From Halobacteriovoraceae bacterium (lineage in GTDB: Bacteria; Bdellovibrionota; Bacteriovoracia; Bacteriovoracales; Bacteriovoracaceae): 64,000 nucleotides of DNA. Position 1 is the stretch's first letter. The number at the start of each line of letters is the position of its first letter. Location of the stretch: the NCBI GenBank assembly GCA_020635115.1, contig JACKAK010000004.1, forward strand, positions 365,460 to 429,459, in the 5' to 3' direction. A program made the position numbers and the translations under genes. This document shows, in pieces, positions 42,128 through 50,645 of the stretch. The notes below the pieces were generated by a model. It ran no database searches and had not been told where the DNA came from. It saw only the letters and a list, made by a program, of their open reading frames with translations.

Positions 42128-43021
42128 GTGAAGATTTTAATATTGTCTCATAATAAAACTCTCTACTCCACTAAACGTTTAGTTGAAGAAGCTAAACTCT
42201 TAGGGCATGAAGTAGAAGTTATTGATCCAACACAATGTTATATGGAAGTTTCGACTGGCGCACCCATGGTCTATTACAAAAGAAGGAAGCTCAATAATTT
42301 TGATGCTATTTTACCCAGAATCGGCGCCAGCATAACCATTTACGGGGTTGCAATTGTAAGACAGTTTGAGATGATGGGCGTTTACTGTGCAAATTCATCA
42401 AATGCGATTTTAAGATCTCGTGATAAATTGCGTTCTCTACAAATTCTCTCACAAAAAAATGTTCCTCTACCAAAATCTAGTTTTGCAAAAAATACTGAAC
42501 AGACTGATATGCTTATTAAGCTAGTTGGTGGGGCACCCACAGTAGTTAAACTCCTAGAAGGCTCGCAAGGAAGAGGGGTTGTCTTGGCCGAAACAGTTAA
42601 GGCCTCAGAGAGTTTAATTGATGCTTTCAGAGAACTTAATGCAAATTTTTTAGTTCAAGAATTTATCCATGATGCGAATGGATCAGATATACGATGTTTT
42701 ATTGTTGGGGATAAAGTTGTTACTTCAATGATGAGGCAAGCAAAAGAGGGAGAGTTTAGATCAAATATTCATCGTGGAGCTAAGGGTTTACCAGTAAAGA
42801 TATCACCCTTGGAAAGAAAAATAGCCATAAATGCAGCGAAGGCCATGAAATTAAATGTGGCCGGAGTTGATTTAATTCGTTCAGCAAGTGGCCCTAAGGT
42901 ATTAGAGGTGAATTCTTCTCCAGGGCTTGAAGGAATTGAGGGAGCAACTAAAAAAAATGTCGCTCATGATGTGATAAAGTTCATAGAACTTAATTACAAA
43001 AAAATTAAAAAGGATATCTAA
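42128..43021 (+). CDS. rimK: RimK-type ATP-grasp ligase
   Basis: A 297-residue ATP-grasp of the RimK family, starting at GTG. It matches E. coli RimK in length and pattern: DAILPRIGASITIYG, VVKLLEGSQGRGVVL, FIHDANGSDIRCFIVGD, NIHRGAKG, and AGVDLIRS ... VLEVNSSPGLEGIE. RimK adds glutamates to the C-terminus of ribosomal protein S6. The following AstE-like gene starts right after its stop, an arrangement seen for RimK-RimB type pairs. Confidence 0.9.
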   Translation: MKILILSHNKTLYSTKRLVEEAKLLGHEVEVIDPTQCYMEVSTGAPMVYYKRRKLNNFDAILPRIGASITIYGVAIVRQFEMMGVYCANSSNAILRSRDKLRSLQILSQKNVPLPKSSFAKNTEQTDMLIKLVGGAPTVVKLLEGSQGRGVVLAETVKASESLIDAFRELNANFLVQEFIHDANGSDIRCFIVGDKVVTSMMRQAKEGEFRSNIHRGAKGLPVKISPLERKIAINAAKAMKLNVAGVDLIRSASGPKVLEVNSSPGLEGIEGATKKNVAHDVIKFIELNYKKIKKDI

Positions 43022-44026
43022 TTGAAGGAAGATGGATTTGAACTTGATTTAAATGATTTTGAAATAGGGATCGGTGTTACCAAATTTGTTTTCTTTCCTT
43101 CTTTTTATGGCCTTCAAAAAGTGAGTGCTCCGATATATGTTTATCGGGCCAGTCAAGAAATATCTCCATGTGTTGTAGTGACAGCTTGTACTCATGGCGA
43201 TGAAATAAATGGTCTTAGAATTGCCCAATCGATTATTAATAATAAACTCAAGCTTAAAAAAGGTACACTTATTGTCATTCCTACAGTTAATATTTACGGA
43301 TTCTTAAATAAACAAAGATATCTACCTGATCGTAAAGATCTCAACAGATGTTTTCCTGGAACGACAAAAGGAAGTTTTGGCTCTAGATTTGCTCATTTTA
43401 TTTTTCAAAGAATTATAAAATATGGTGATGTATTTATTGACCTTCACTCAGGAGGAACGGGAAGATTCAATGTTCCCCAAATTCGTTGTGACTTAAAAAC
43501 TGTAGGCATTGAGAAATTAATAAGTAGTATAAGTATTCCCCTCGTTGTTAATAGCTCTCTACGTGACGGTTCACTCAGAGAAGCAATAAGTGATCTCAAT
43601 CGCCCTTGTATTGTATTTGAGGGTGGAGAGGGTCTACGGATTGATGAAACAATAACCAAATATGGTGTCAATTTAATAAAAAGTGTTCTGGCCCATCTTG
43701 AAATGATAAAAGGTGGAATAAAATATTTTGATAATAAGGTTATAATTCGTAAAACAAGATGGATTAGAGCTAGAGAAGGTGGCCTTTTAATCAGTAAACC
43801 CGTTAACGGAAAAGTTGTTAAAAAAGATGAAGTCGTAGGGGAGCTAAGACGTATTACTGGTGAACTCATTACCAAAATCCGTATGGAACATGACGGAGTT
43901 ATCTTGGGTATGAGTAAATCATCTTTGATTATGTCTGGTGATGCTTTATATAATGTTGGTTTCCTGAATGTTCAAGATACTGATGGTGATGAAGAATTCT
44001 TTGATTATTTTGATTTTGAATTTTAA
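43022..44026 (+). CDS. AstE/aspartoacylase-family deacylase
   Basis: A 334-residue zinc-dependent M14-like hydrolase, starting at TTG immediately after the rimK stop. Zinc ligands are in TACTHGDEINGLRIA (HxxE) and FIDLHSGG (His), with the catalytic Glu in CIVFEGGEG. The C-terminal 80 residues form a biotinyl/lipoyl-like beta-rich domain (GKVVKKDEVVGEL). Family members remove acyl or amino-acyl groups; next to rimK a role in reversing or processing glutamylation is plausible. Confidence 0.85.
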   Translation: MKEDGFELDLNDFEIGIGVTKFVFFPSFYGLQKVSAPIYVYRASQEISPCVVVTACTHGDEINGLRIAQSIINNKLKLKKGTLIVIPTVNIYGFLNKQRYLPDRKDLNRCFPGTTKGSFGSRFAHFIFQRIIKYGDVFIDLHSGGTGRFNVPQIRCDLKTVGIEKLISSISIPLVVNSSLRDGSLREAISDLNRPCIVFEGGEGLRIDETITKYGVNLIKSVLAHLEMIKGGIKYFDNKVIIRKTRWIRAREGGLLISKPVNGKVVKKDEVVGELRRITGELITKIRMEHDGVILGMSKSSLIMSGDALYNVGFLNVQDTDGDEEFFDYFDFEF

Positions 44027-45999
44027 GCTGATATATTTTTTTTAACACTAACTTTAGCAATGACATTTATTAAATCGATTGTTTTGATAGGCTTTGCTAA
44101 ATAATCTTTCATCCCGGCCTGAAAACATGTATTTTTGTCTTCAACAAATGCATTAGCAGTTAACGCGACAATAAGTGCATTTTTATCATACTCTATGATT
44201 TGTTTTGTTGCTTGTATTCCATCCATTATGGGCATTTGCATGTCCATAAAAACTAAAGAGTAGTTATTTTTTTTATACAGTTTTAGGGCCTCGACACCAT
44301 TTCTAGCAATGTCACACTTATATCCTAGTTTTGATAACATTTTGATAACAATTTTTTGATTAATTGTATTATCTTCAGCAAGTAAAATATTATGTGGGTA
44401 AGTTTCGTAGAGTTTTTCATGTTCTATTTCATTGGTCGCTGTTTTTTCTTCTTTACCAACTTTCAAATCAATAATTAAACTAAAAGTAGAACCAATATTT
44501 GGTTCACTTTCAACTTCGATATTTCCCCCCATTAATTGTGCCAATTGCATTGAGATGTTAAGTCCTAGTCCTGTTCCTCCAAATCTTCTGGTCGTACTGG
44601 AGTCAGCTTGTGTAAATATATTAAAAAGTTTTTTCTTTTGATCTGCATCTAATCCAATTCCTTTATCTGTAACACTAATTTTTAGTTTTACTTCTTTCGC
44701 AGAGGTTTTTAGTGCTTCAACTGATATCAATATAACTTGATTAAGATGAGAAAATTTAATTGCATTACTTAAAAAATTGAGAAGAATTTGTTTGACTCTT
44801 AATTCATCACCATTTAAATAGGCAGGCGTGTTTTCATCTATTTGAGTTTTAAAAGAAATTCCTCTCTCTTTTGCTTGATGATCAAGTATGAGAGTCATTT
44901 CACGAATTTGTTTTCTGAGATCAAAATTAATATTTTCAAACTCAATTTTTCCGGCCTCAATTTTTGAAAGATCCAAAATATCACTAATGACTCCTAGAAG
45001 ATGATTTCCTGAATTAATAATAATATCAAGTTTTTCTTTATCTTCTTCATTTTGAATTGAATCACTGAGCAGGTCGCACATACCAATAATTCCATTTATC
45101 GGAGTTCGGATTTCATGGCTCATGTTTGCTAAAAAGTTTGACTTAGCTTCTTCTGCCTTTACTGCTTGATTTTTTGCCTGTGCTAATTCCAGCTCTTGTT
45201 CTTTTTGAAAACTAATATCAATATGAGTTCCTGTAAAACGAATAGGTTTTCCATTCGAGTCAAATTCGGAAATTTTACCTTGATCTAAGATATATATCCA
45301 ATTGCCATCTGCATGTTTCATTCTATGTATGTTTCGATATCGATCAGTCTTGCCTTCTAGATACTTTTTTATATCTGCAAAACAGTTTTCGAGGTCATCT
45401 GGATGTACCCTAGATTGCCAAGTATCTAAGGTCATTTTTAAATGCTCATAGGGAATTCCAAGCATCTCTCCCCATCTCTTGTCAAATTTTACAGTATTAT
45501 CTTCTAACCACCAGTCCCAAATTCCTATGTTTGCACCTTCTAAGGCCAAAGCAAGATATTCATTTGTTTCATTGAGCTTTTCTGTAACTCGTTCTTTTTC
45601 AAACTCAGTATTTTTTTCATCTGTCACATTCTTGGTAATCAGGAGAAACCCTGAAATTTCATCATTGTTGTTTTTCCAAGGTAAAATTGTTCTTTTTATC
45701 CAGACAGTTTGACCCAGATTTTCAAAAGTATCTAGTTCATCATGTTCAGTATAACCTTTAAGAGCGTTTTGATGAATTTGTTTAAATTCTTCGGGAAGAT
45801 TTGGAAAGACTTCGTAGTGATTTCTTCCAATTATATCTTGCCCTTCCAGACCAAATTCGATTAACCATTGATCACTACACGCAATATGATTGATATTTTT
45901 ATCAAAAATGCAAATAGCAAAAGGTAGATTTTTTACAAAATTTTGTAAATTTTTAACATCTTCTATTATAGGAAATTTAGTCTCGATCTTTTTTGCCAT
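44023..45999 (-). CDS. Hybrid sensor histidine kinase with two PAS domains
   Basis: About 658 residues from ATG 45999 (the frame is open to a TTG at 46092, which I think is too long). No membrane segment, so cytoplasmic. PAS 1 (about 20-130) and PAS 2/PAC (about 155-270) sense an unknown signal. The kinase core shows the H-box NFLANMSHEIRTPINGIIGM, the N-box and G-boxes DKGIGLDADQ and GGTGLGLNIS, then a receiver domain with LAEDNTINQK, VFMDMQMPIMDG (phospho-Asp) and ALTAN. A partner response regulator is not next to it. It overlaps the convergent AstE-like gene by 4 bases. Confidence 0.9.
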   Translation of the reverse strand: MAKKIETKFPIIEDVKNLQNFVKNLPFAICIFDKNINHIACSDQWLIEFGLEGQDIIGRNHYEVFPNLPEEFKQIHQNALKGYTEHDELDTFENLGQTVWIKRTILPWKNNNDEISGFLLITKNVTDEKNTEFEKERVTEKLNETNEYLALALEGANIGIWDWWLEDNTVKFDKRWGEMLGIPYEHLKMTLDTWQSRVHPDDLENCFADIKKYLEGKTDRYRNIHRMKHADGNWIYILDQGKISEFDSNGKPIRFTGTHIDISFQKEQELELAQAKNQAVKAEEAKSNFLANMSHEIRTPINGIIGMCDLLSDSIQNEEDKEKLDIIINSGNHLLGVISDILDLSKIEAGKIEFENINFDLRKQIREMTLILDHQAKERGISFKTQIDENTPAYLNGDELRVKQILLNFLSNAIKFSHLNQVILISVEALKTSAKEVKLKISVTDKGIGLDADQKKKLFNIFTQADSSTTRRFGGTGLGLNISMQLAQLMGGNIEVESEPNIGSTFSLIIDLKVGKEEKTATNEIEHEKLYETYPHNILLAEDNTINQKIVIKMLSKLGYKCDIARNGVEALKLYKKNNYSLVFMDMQMPIMDGIQATKQIIEYDKNALIVALTANAFVEDKNTCFQAGMKDYLAKPIKTIDLINVIAKVSVKKNISA

Positions 46000-46126
46000 A
46001 GGGTCATGTCGGTTATTTTGAAGTATTTTTTTAATATACTTTATGAAAATTAAGAATCGTAAGTCAGAAAGAAACCTGAGTGTATTGGTCAAGGATATGA
46101 AAATGAGGTATGCTTTTTAAATAAAT

Positions 46127-47584
46127 CTAGGCAATTTTGGATTTCTTTTCTGCTTGAGCAAGAATTTTTTTAATAAAATATGTTGAAACTAAAGCAACCC
46201 CAACCATAATTAAAGCGTAGAATGTTAGCTCGCCAAAGAAATTTCCATAGGATTTTTGAATGATTTCTTGTGATAATTCTTGATTTTTATTAAGTGCAAT
46301 CGAAGTTGAAAGTTGAGCTCCGATCATCCCACTTAGGGCCATAGATACATGAAATAGAGAGACTGAAAAGTTTTCAATATTTTTTGGCGCTACTGATAAA
46401 ATAAATACGACGACCAAAGAACCGACAATAACTTCAGCAAATGCTTGAAAAAAATGAATAATTAAAAAAACCTCAGGACTAAGACTAAGGTCAGTTTCAA
46501 TGTTTTTTACAGCGAAGGTTAATAATCCAAATGCAAAAAAAGTGAGAACGAAGGAAAATGAAACTTTTGTAGCTGTTTGCAAATGAATATTTTTACGCTC
46601 AAGAAATGTTGTAAAAAAGGCAATTACAGGTCCTGCAATAATACACCATAATGGATTCATAGACATCGAGCCTTCAGGTGCAATCGGTATAAAACCGAAT
46701 AGATCGCCACGCATAACTTTAATGGCCACTAAATTCATAGAAGTCATCATTTGAGCGTAATAGATGAAAAAGATGGTTGATAGAAAAACCATTATAAGAA
46801 TTGTGCACATCTTTAGTCTTTCAGAATAGTTAACTTTAACCATGAGTGCAAGGAAGTATAAAATTGCAGAAGAACCCAAAACATACACTATATTTTTACC
46901 TGCATTCATATTAGAAAACATAAAATAAACTAGACCAATTAATGATATGGTTATGAACACAAAAATTGTCCAGTTTTTTAGACCAACAGGATTTTTATCC
47001 AATTCAGATCCGATTTGTTTGAATGAATTTCTTAAATATTTAAGCAAAGAAAAAGCAATGACGGCCATTATACTTGAAAGTACGAAACCACCTTTAAAAC
47101 CTATCACAATAAGTAATAATGGAAATAAGTATAGTCCTAAAAAAGCTCCGAGATTATTGACAGAGTAATTCACAGGGTAGGCATCTTCAAACTGTTCTGT
47201 TGTGTCAAATGTATTTTTAAATAGTCCTGGATAATTTGGCAACATAAGACCACGTGAATAACTAACTAGCGCTATGCCTAAAAGGCAAAGCATCACATTA
47301 GGTGTATTTGCTCCTAAAAGAAGAAGAATATAACCAATTGTAAAACCGAAAAAAGATAAGCTCAAAGAGCGGAAGTTTCCTAATAGTTTATCTGAAATTA
47401 GACCGCCTACAATGGCAAACAAAGGTGCAATCGCAGAAAAAGATCCTACTATCATCATTGTATTTTCTTCACTATAGTTTAATTTTTCCAAGAAAAAACG
47501 GGTTAAAATTGCCATTACACCGTAGTAAGAAAGACCAAACGACATTTGGCATACCATCATTGATTTATTTAATTTATTCCACAT
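46127..47584 (-). CDS. POT-like (proton-dependent oligopeptide) MFS transporter
   Basis: A 485-residue transporter with about 14 helices. LSYYGVMAILTRFFLEKL in helix 1 recalls the ExxER-containing helix of POT/PTR transporters, but the Glu/Arg residues are not conserved. GGLISDKLLGNFRSL is the loop 2-3 motif, and LPNYPGLFKNTF and SVNNLGAFLG match the POT pattern. It probably takes up peptides, which would fit a proteolytic lifestyle; the substrate is not certain. Transcribed alone. Confidence 0.75.
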   Translation of the reverse strand: MWNKLNKSMMVCQMSFGLSYYGVMAILTRFFLEKLNYSEENTMMIVGSFSAIAPLFAIVGGLISDKLLGNFRSLSLSFFGFTIGYILLLLGANTPNVMLCLLGIALVSYSRGLMLPNYPGLFKNTFDTTEQFEDAYPVNYSVNNLGAFLGLYLFPLLLIVIGFKGGFVLSSIMAVIAFSLLKYLRNSFKQIGSELDKNPVGLKNWTIFVFITISLIGLVYFMFSNMNAGKNIVYVLGSSAILYFLALMVKVNYSERLKMCTILIMVFLSTIFFIYYAQMMTSMNLVAIKVMRGDLFGFIPIAPEGSMSMNPLWCIIAGPVIAFFTTFLERKNIHLQTATKVSFSFVLTFFAFGLLTFAVKNIETDLSLSPEVFLIIHFFQAFAEVIVGSLVVVFILSVAPKNIENFSVSLFHVSMALSGMIGAQLSTSIALNKNQELSQEIIQKSYGNFFGELTFYALIMVGVALVSTYFIKKILAQAEKKSKIA

Positions 47585-47846
47585 ATAACCGTCTCTTTTT
47601 AATACATTATTAAAAAGTCTTAAGTACCATAAAAGATTTGTTCACTCTACGTACATTATTTATGCTGTAAAGAATTTAAAAGAAGTAATATATACAATTT
47701 GTTGTATGCATGTTTTCAAGAAGTTATGTACAATTTTTTTTAAAATAAATTATATTTTGAAAAAAGGAGACAATTAGTGTAGTTAACGGGTTCTATGCAT
47801 TGATTTTGTCTTCAAGGAATATAAAGAACTAAGCAAGTTGTTAACT

Positions 47847-49106
47847 ATGAATATTTTAAAAAAAATTTTAATTATCTCTTCCATTATTTTTTTTCAACAA
47901 GCTTTAGGCATAGAATTGAAAGCTCAAAGTCAATGTCCTATGAATAAGAAGAAATTATCTTCAAACACGATTTCAGATGATCATAAATCAGTAAGAGAAC
48001 AAATTATCGAACTTTATCCACATCTAGACAAAGAATTCTTAAATAAAAAAATTGATTTGATTCAAAATCCATTTTATTTTTTTAGAAGCTTCGTGGCCGA
48101 TTATTATGTTAACTTTGCTAAAAAATATCTCTTAAATCGGGATGACTTATTTTTACTCAATAATTTTGTTGCCCTAGCAACAGGAGACCCTCATGTTGAA
48201 AACTTTGGAACTATAATTGGTATCAAAGGTGATGGGGCCTTTACAATGAATGATCCAGATGATAGCGGATTAATTCCAATTTATCTCGATTATGTGAGGC
48301 TTTTAGCAAGTTTATATCTTTATACAAATGATCTCAATGAGGAAGTGTTTAGTTCCATGTTCTATTCCTATGTAAAGGGATTAAAAAATTCGCCAAGGAA
48401 ATATTCACAAAAAATTAGGAAGATTTTAAAAAAGTCTTCTAAAATGGGTAGGTCTGCAGCATTAGATGAGTTTAAAAACAATGAGCTTATTCGTTCAATA
48501 ATTGATGGAGAAGTTGAAAGTCTTGCAGACAACGAAGATCAAAGTTTTAAAGATGCAATTGAAATCATCTTTGAAAGTAAAATAAAAATTTATGATAGTT
48601 TAAAGTATATCAATAAATCTGGTGGATCAGGTGGTCTCTATCGCTATAGATTTTTAGTAGAAATAAATCAAAAAACACCAAATGATTTTCAAATGGATAA
48701 ATTACAAATTATAGAATTTAAGGCCATAGGTCCTTCTGGTGCAGAATTTATTACAAATACTATCTTAAATCCATTATATAGAATAGATCTCACTCTTCGT
48801 TTAGAGCATTTTGAAAATAATCCTTTTTTTGGAAGTATATCTGTAAATAATCAGAATTTTTATTTCCGGCCACGTTGGGAAGGAAATAAGAAAATCAACC
48901 TAACAAAATTTAAAAATAAAGATCTTATTGATATTGTATCTGATGAGTTTTATATGCTTGGAAAGATCCACAGACAATCTCTCAACGGTAATATCGAAAG
49001 TTATATTGTAGCAATTGAAGAATTTGGAGTCGAAAAAATTAGTTCAATTGCAAGGTTCTGTTCTGAACTTACGAAAAAACGTTTTTGGCAATCCAAAAAT
49101 ATCTAG
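47847..49106 (+). CDS. DUF2252-family protein, exported
   Basis: About 419 residues from ATG 47847. A signal peptide (about 1-22) precedes a DUF2252 domain related to the protein-kinase/aminoglycoside-phosphotransferase fold: ATGDPHVENFGTI supplies the catalytic-loop-like HxxN, and FTMNDPDDSGLIPIYLDYVRL the metal-binding Asp. Further family parts are SGGSGGLYRYRFLV (Gly-rich) and YMLGKIHRQSL near the end. An export signal on this fold is unusual, as for the ATP-grasp protein at 27.5 kb. The activity of the family is unknown. Confidence 0.75.
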   Translation: MNILKKILIISSIIFFQQALGIELKAQSQCPMNKKKLSSNTISDDHKSVREQIIELYPHLDKEFLNKKIDLIQNPFYFFRSFVADYYVNFAKKYLLNRDDLFLLNNFVALATGDPHVENFGTIIGIKGDGAFTMNDPDDSGLIPIYLDYVRLLASLYLYTNDLNEEVFSSMFYSYVKGLKNSPRKYSQKIRKILKKSSKMGRSAALDEFKNNELIRSIIDGEVESLADNEDQSFKDAIEIIFESKIKIYDSLKYINKSGGSGGLYRYRFLVEINQKTPNDFQMDKLQIIEFKAIGPSGAEFITNTILNPLYRIDLTLRLEHFENNPFFGSISVNNQNFYFRPRWEGNKKINLTKFKNKDLIDIVSDEFYMLGKIHRQSLNGNIESYIVAIEEFGVEKISSIARFCSELTKKRFWQSKNI

Positions 49107-49765
49107 TTGCTAAAGATTTTGCTTAAAAAACCATCTGCCTTCATTTCTTTGATTGCGTTTGAAATTTTAAGAGCAATAGCAGCATCATGACAGGCATAAT
49201 ACACATCTTGTTGAGATATTGGACTTGAGGGATCATATTTAATCTGGCCATCACCAAAGCTTGAAACGGCAGTATTTCCAGATTTTTCTTCAACAATGAA
49301 ATAATCCATTCTCCCACTTTTTAGTTTTTTGACATTCAGTTCATCTGATGGAGCGAAATCAAAGTTGATTTTAGTGTTTGAAGTTAGTGTGCTCGAATAT
49401 GGGTATCCTAAAGTTAAACCTACTTTTTTCCCTTCCAAATCATTTAGTTTTATAACTTTTAGGGGTGCCTTCATGTATATGAAATCTCTCTTCATATAAA
49501 CTGTTTCCGATTTTTCAACTGGCCCTGGTAAAACGACATCAAGAGCCGGAAAAAAACATTGTGATTTTTTCTCTGCAAAGTTTGTAACAGTCCTTTTAGG
49601 AGAAGAAATATCAAATTTAAATGTAAACCCCGATCTTTTTGCTATTTCATTTGAAAGTTCTATAAACTTGCCTTTAGTTTCTGATTCAACCATTAATGGT
49701 ATGGTAAAAGTCCCTAATTGTACTTCCTGAGAATATGAGTTAAAAAAATAAAACAATCCAAGCAA
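49103..49765 (-). CDS. Periplasmic solute-binding protein (family 3 type)
   Basis: About 220 residues. The bilobal amino-acid-binding-like fold is visible as TFTIPLMVESETKGKFIEL, then LNDLEGKKVGLTLGYPYS and MDYFIVEEKS. The start is unclear: TTG 49765 gives a signal peptide without a basic N-terminus, while the in-frame sequence further upstream (FYKIFSLLL) looks like the real beginning, behind GAGGAA, but offers only ATA or ATT as start codon. No transporter genes are next to it, so it may serve in sensing. It overlaps the convergent DUF2252 gene by 4 bases. Confidence 0.7.
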   Translation of the reverse strand: MLGLFYFFNSYSQEVQLGTFTIPLMVESETKGKFIELSNEIAKRSGFTFKFDISSPKRTVTNFAEKKSQCFFPALDVVLPGPVEKSETVYMKRDFIYMKAPLKVIKLNDLEGKKVGLTLGYPYSSTLTSNTKINFDFAPSDELNVKKLKSGRMDYFIVEEKSGNTAVSSFGDGQIKYDPSSPISQQDVYYACHDAAIALKISNAIKEMKADGFLSKIFSN

Positions 49766-50109
49766 TAAACTAAAAATTTTATAAAATATTTCCTCTATTG
49801 ATTTGAATTAATTTCGGGATATTTTTTTATTAATCTAACATATTTAGTTTTGTTTGAGAGTTTAATTTTCTCAAACAATATTTTGGTAAACTTTTGTTTT
49901 TTGTTACAAACTATTGAATTATTTGGTCTTAACTTTCTTGATCGATTGGAGAGAATATATCTCAAAATAAAGAAAATGAACCAAATACTTAAGATAAGTA
50001 GAGCTTTGCAGGTCTATTCTTAATATTAATTATGGTTTAGATTCTTGTGATTTTTTTGTCCCTCCTGCATAATATGTGAATCAATCTTTAATGATTTCTG
50101 GGAGGAACA
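49766..50109. other. Intergenic region with one hairpin
   Basis: About 340 bases between divergent genes. GTTTGAGA (49852-49859) and TCTCAAAC (49869-49876) form an 8-bp inverted repeat around a short AT-rich loop. It may be a regulator site; no coding sequence is convincing. Confidence 0.45.
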
Positions 50110-50637
50110 ATGGAGTATGATATTGAAGAGGAAGAGCAAATAGCTAAGGAACAAGATCGAGATGGAACTTGTTTATCTTCTGAGATTTTTATTAACAAAA
50201 TCAAAGAAATAACCACACCACCTGTTATAGCCTTTGATGAGAACACCTTACTTGGAGAGATTGTACCTGTTATGCAAAAAAAACACATTGGTTCAGTTGT
50301 CTTAACTAAAAACAAAGTTCTCTCAGGCATTCTTACTGAAAGAGATCTATTAATGAAAGTTTTAGGAAAACATGAGGATTGGAAAACTAAAAAAGCTTTA
50401 GAATTTATGACAGTAGATCCTCAATCTCTTCGAAAAGAAGATGAAATCGCTTATATCTTAAATAATATGCATGTAGGTGGTTATCGACATATTCCCATTG
50501 TTGATAGTAGTGATGTTCCTATAAGTATGGTTTCAATTAAAGATGTAATGAGCTGGATCTTGGATTATTTTCCAGATGAAATAACAAACATGACCGGTGA
50601 ACCCTATAGGGGAGAATCAAAACGCGAAAGCGCTTAA
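50110..50637 (+). CDS. CBS-domain protein
   Basis: A 175-residue cytoplasmic protein with two CBS motifs (about 33-90 and 98-160): ENTLLGEIVPVMQKKHIGSV then GILTERDLLMKVLG, and HVGGYRHIPIVDSSD then MVSIKDVMSWI. Paired CBS motifs bind adenosine nucleotides and act as energy or ion sensors. GGGAGGA precedes ATG. It ends 8 bases before the convergent OsmC-YcaO gene. The partner protein is unknown. Confidence 0.85.
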   Translation: MEYDIEEEEQIAKEQDRDGTCLSSEIFINKIKEITTPPVIAFDENTLLGEIVPVMQKKHIGSVVLTKNKVLSGILTERDLLMKVLGKHEDWKTKKALEFMTVDPQSLRKEDEIAYILNNMHVGGYRHIPIVDSSDVPISMVSIKDVMSWILDYFPDEITNMTGEPYRGESKRESA

Positions 50638-50645
50638 GAGAACAT

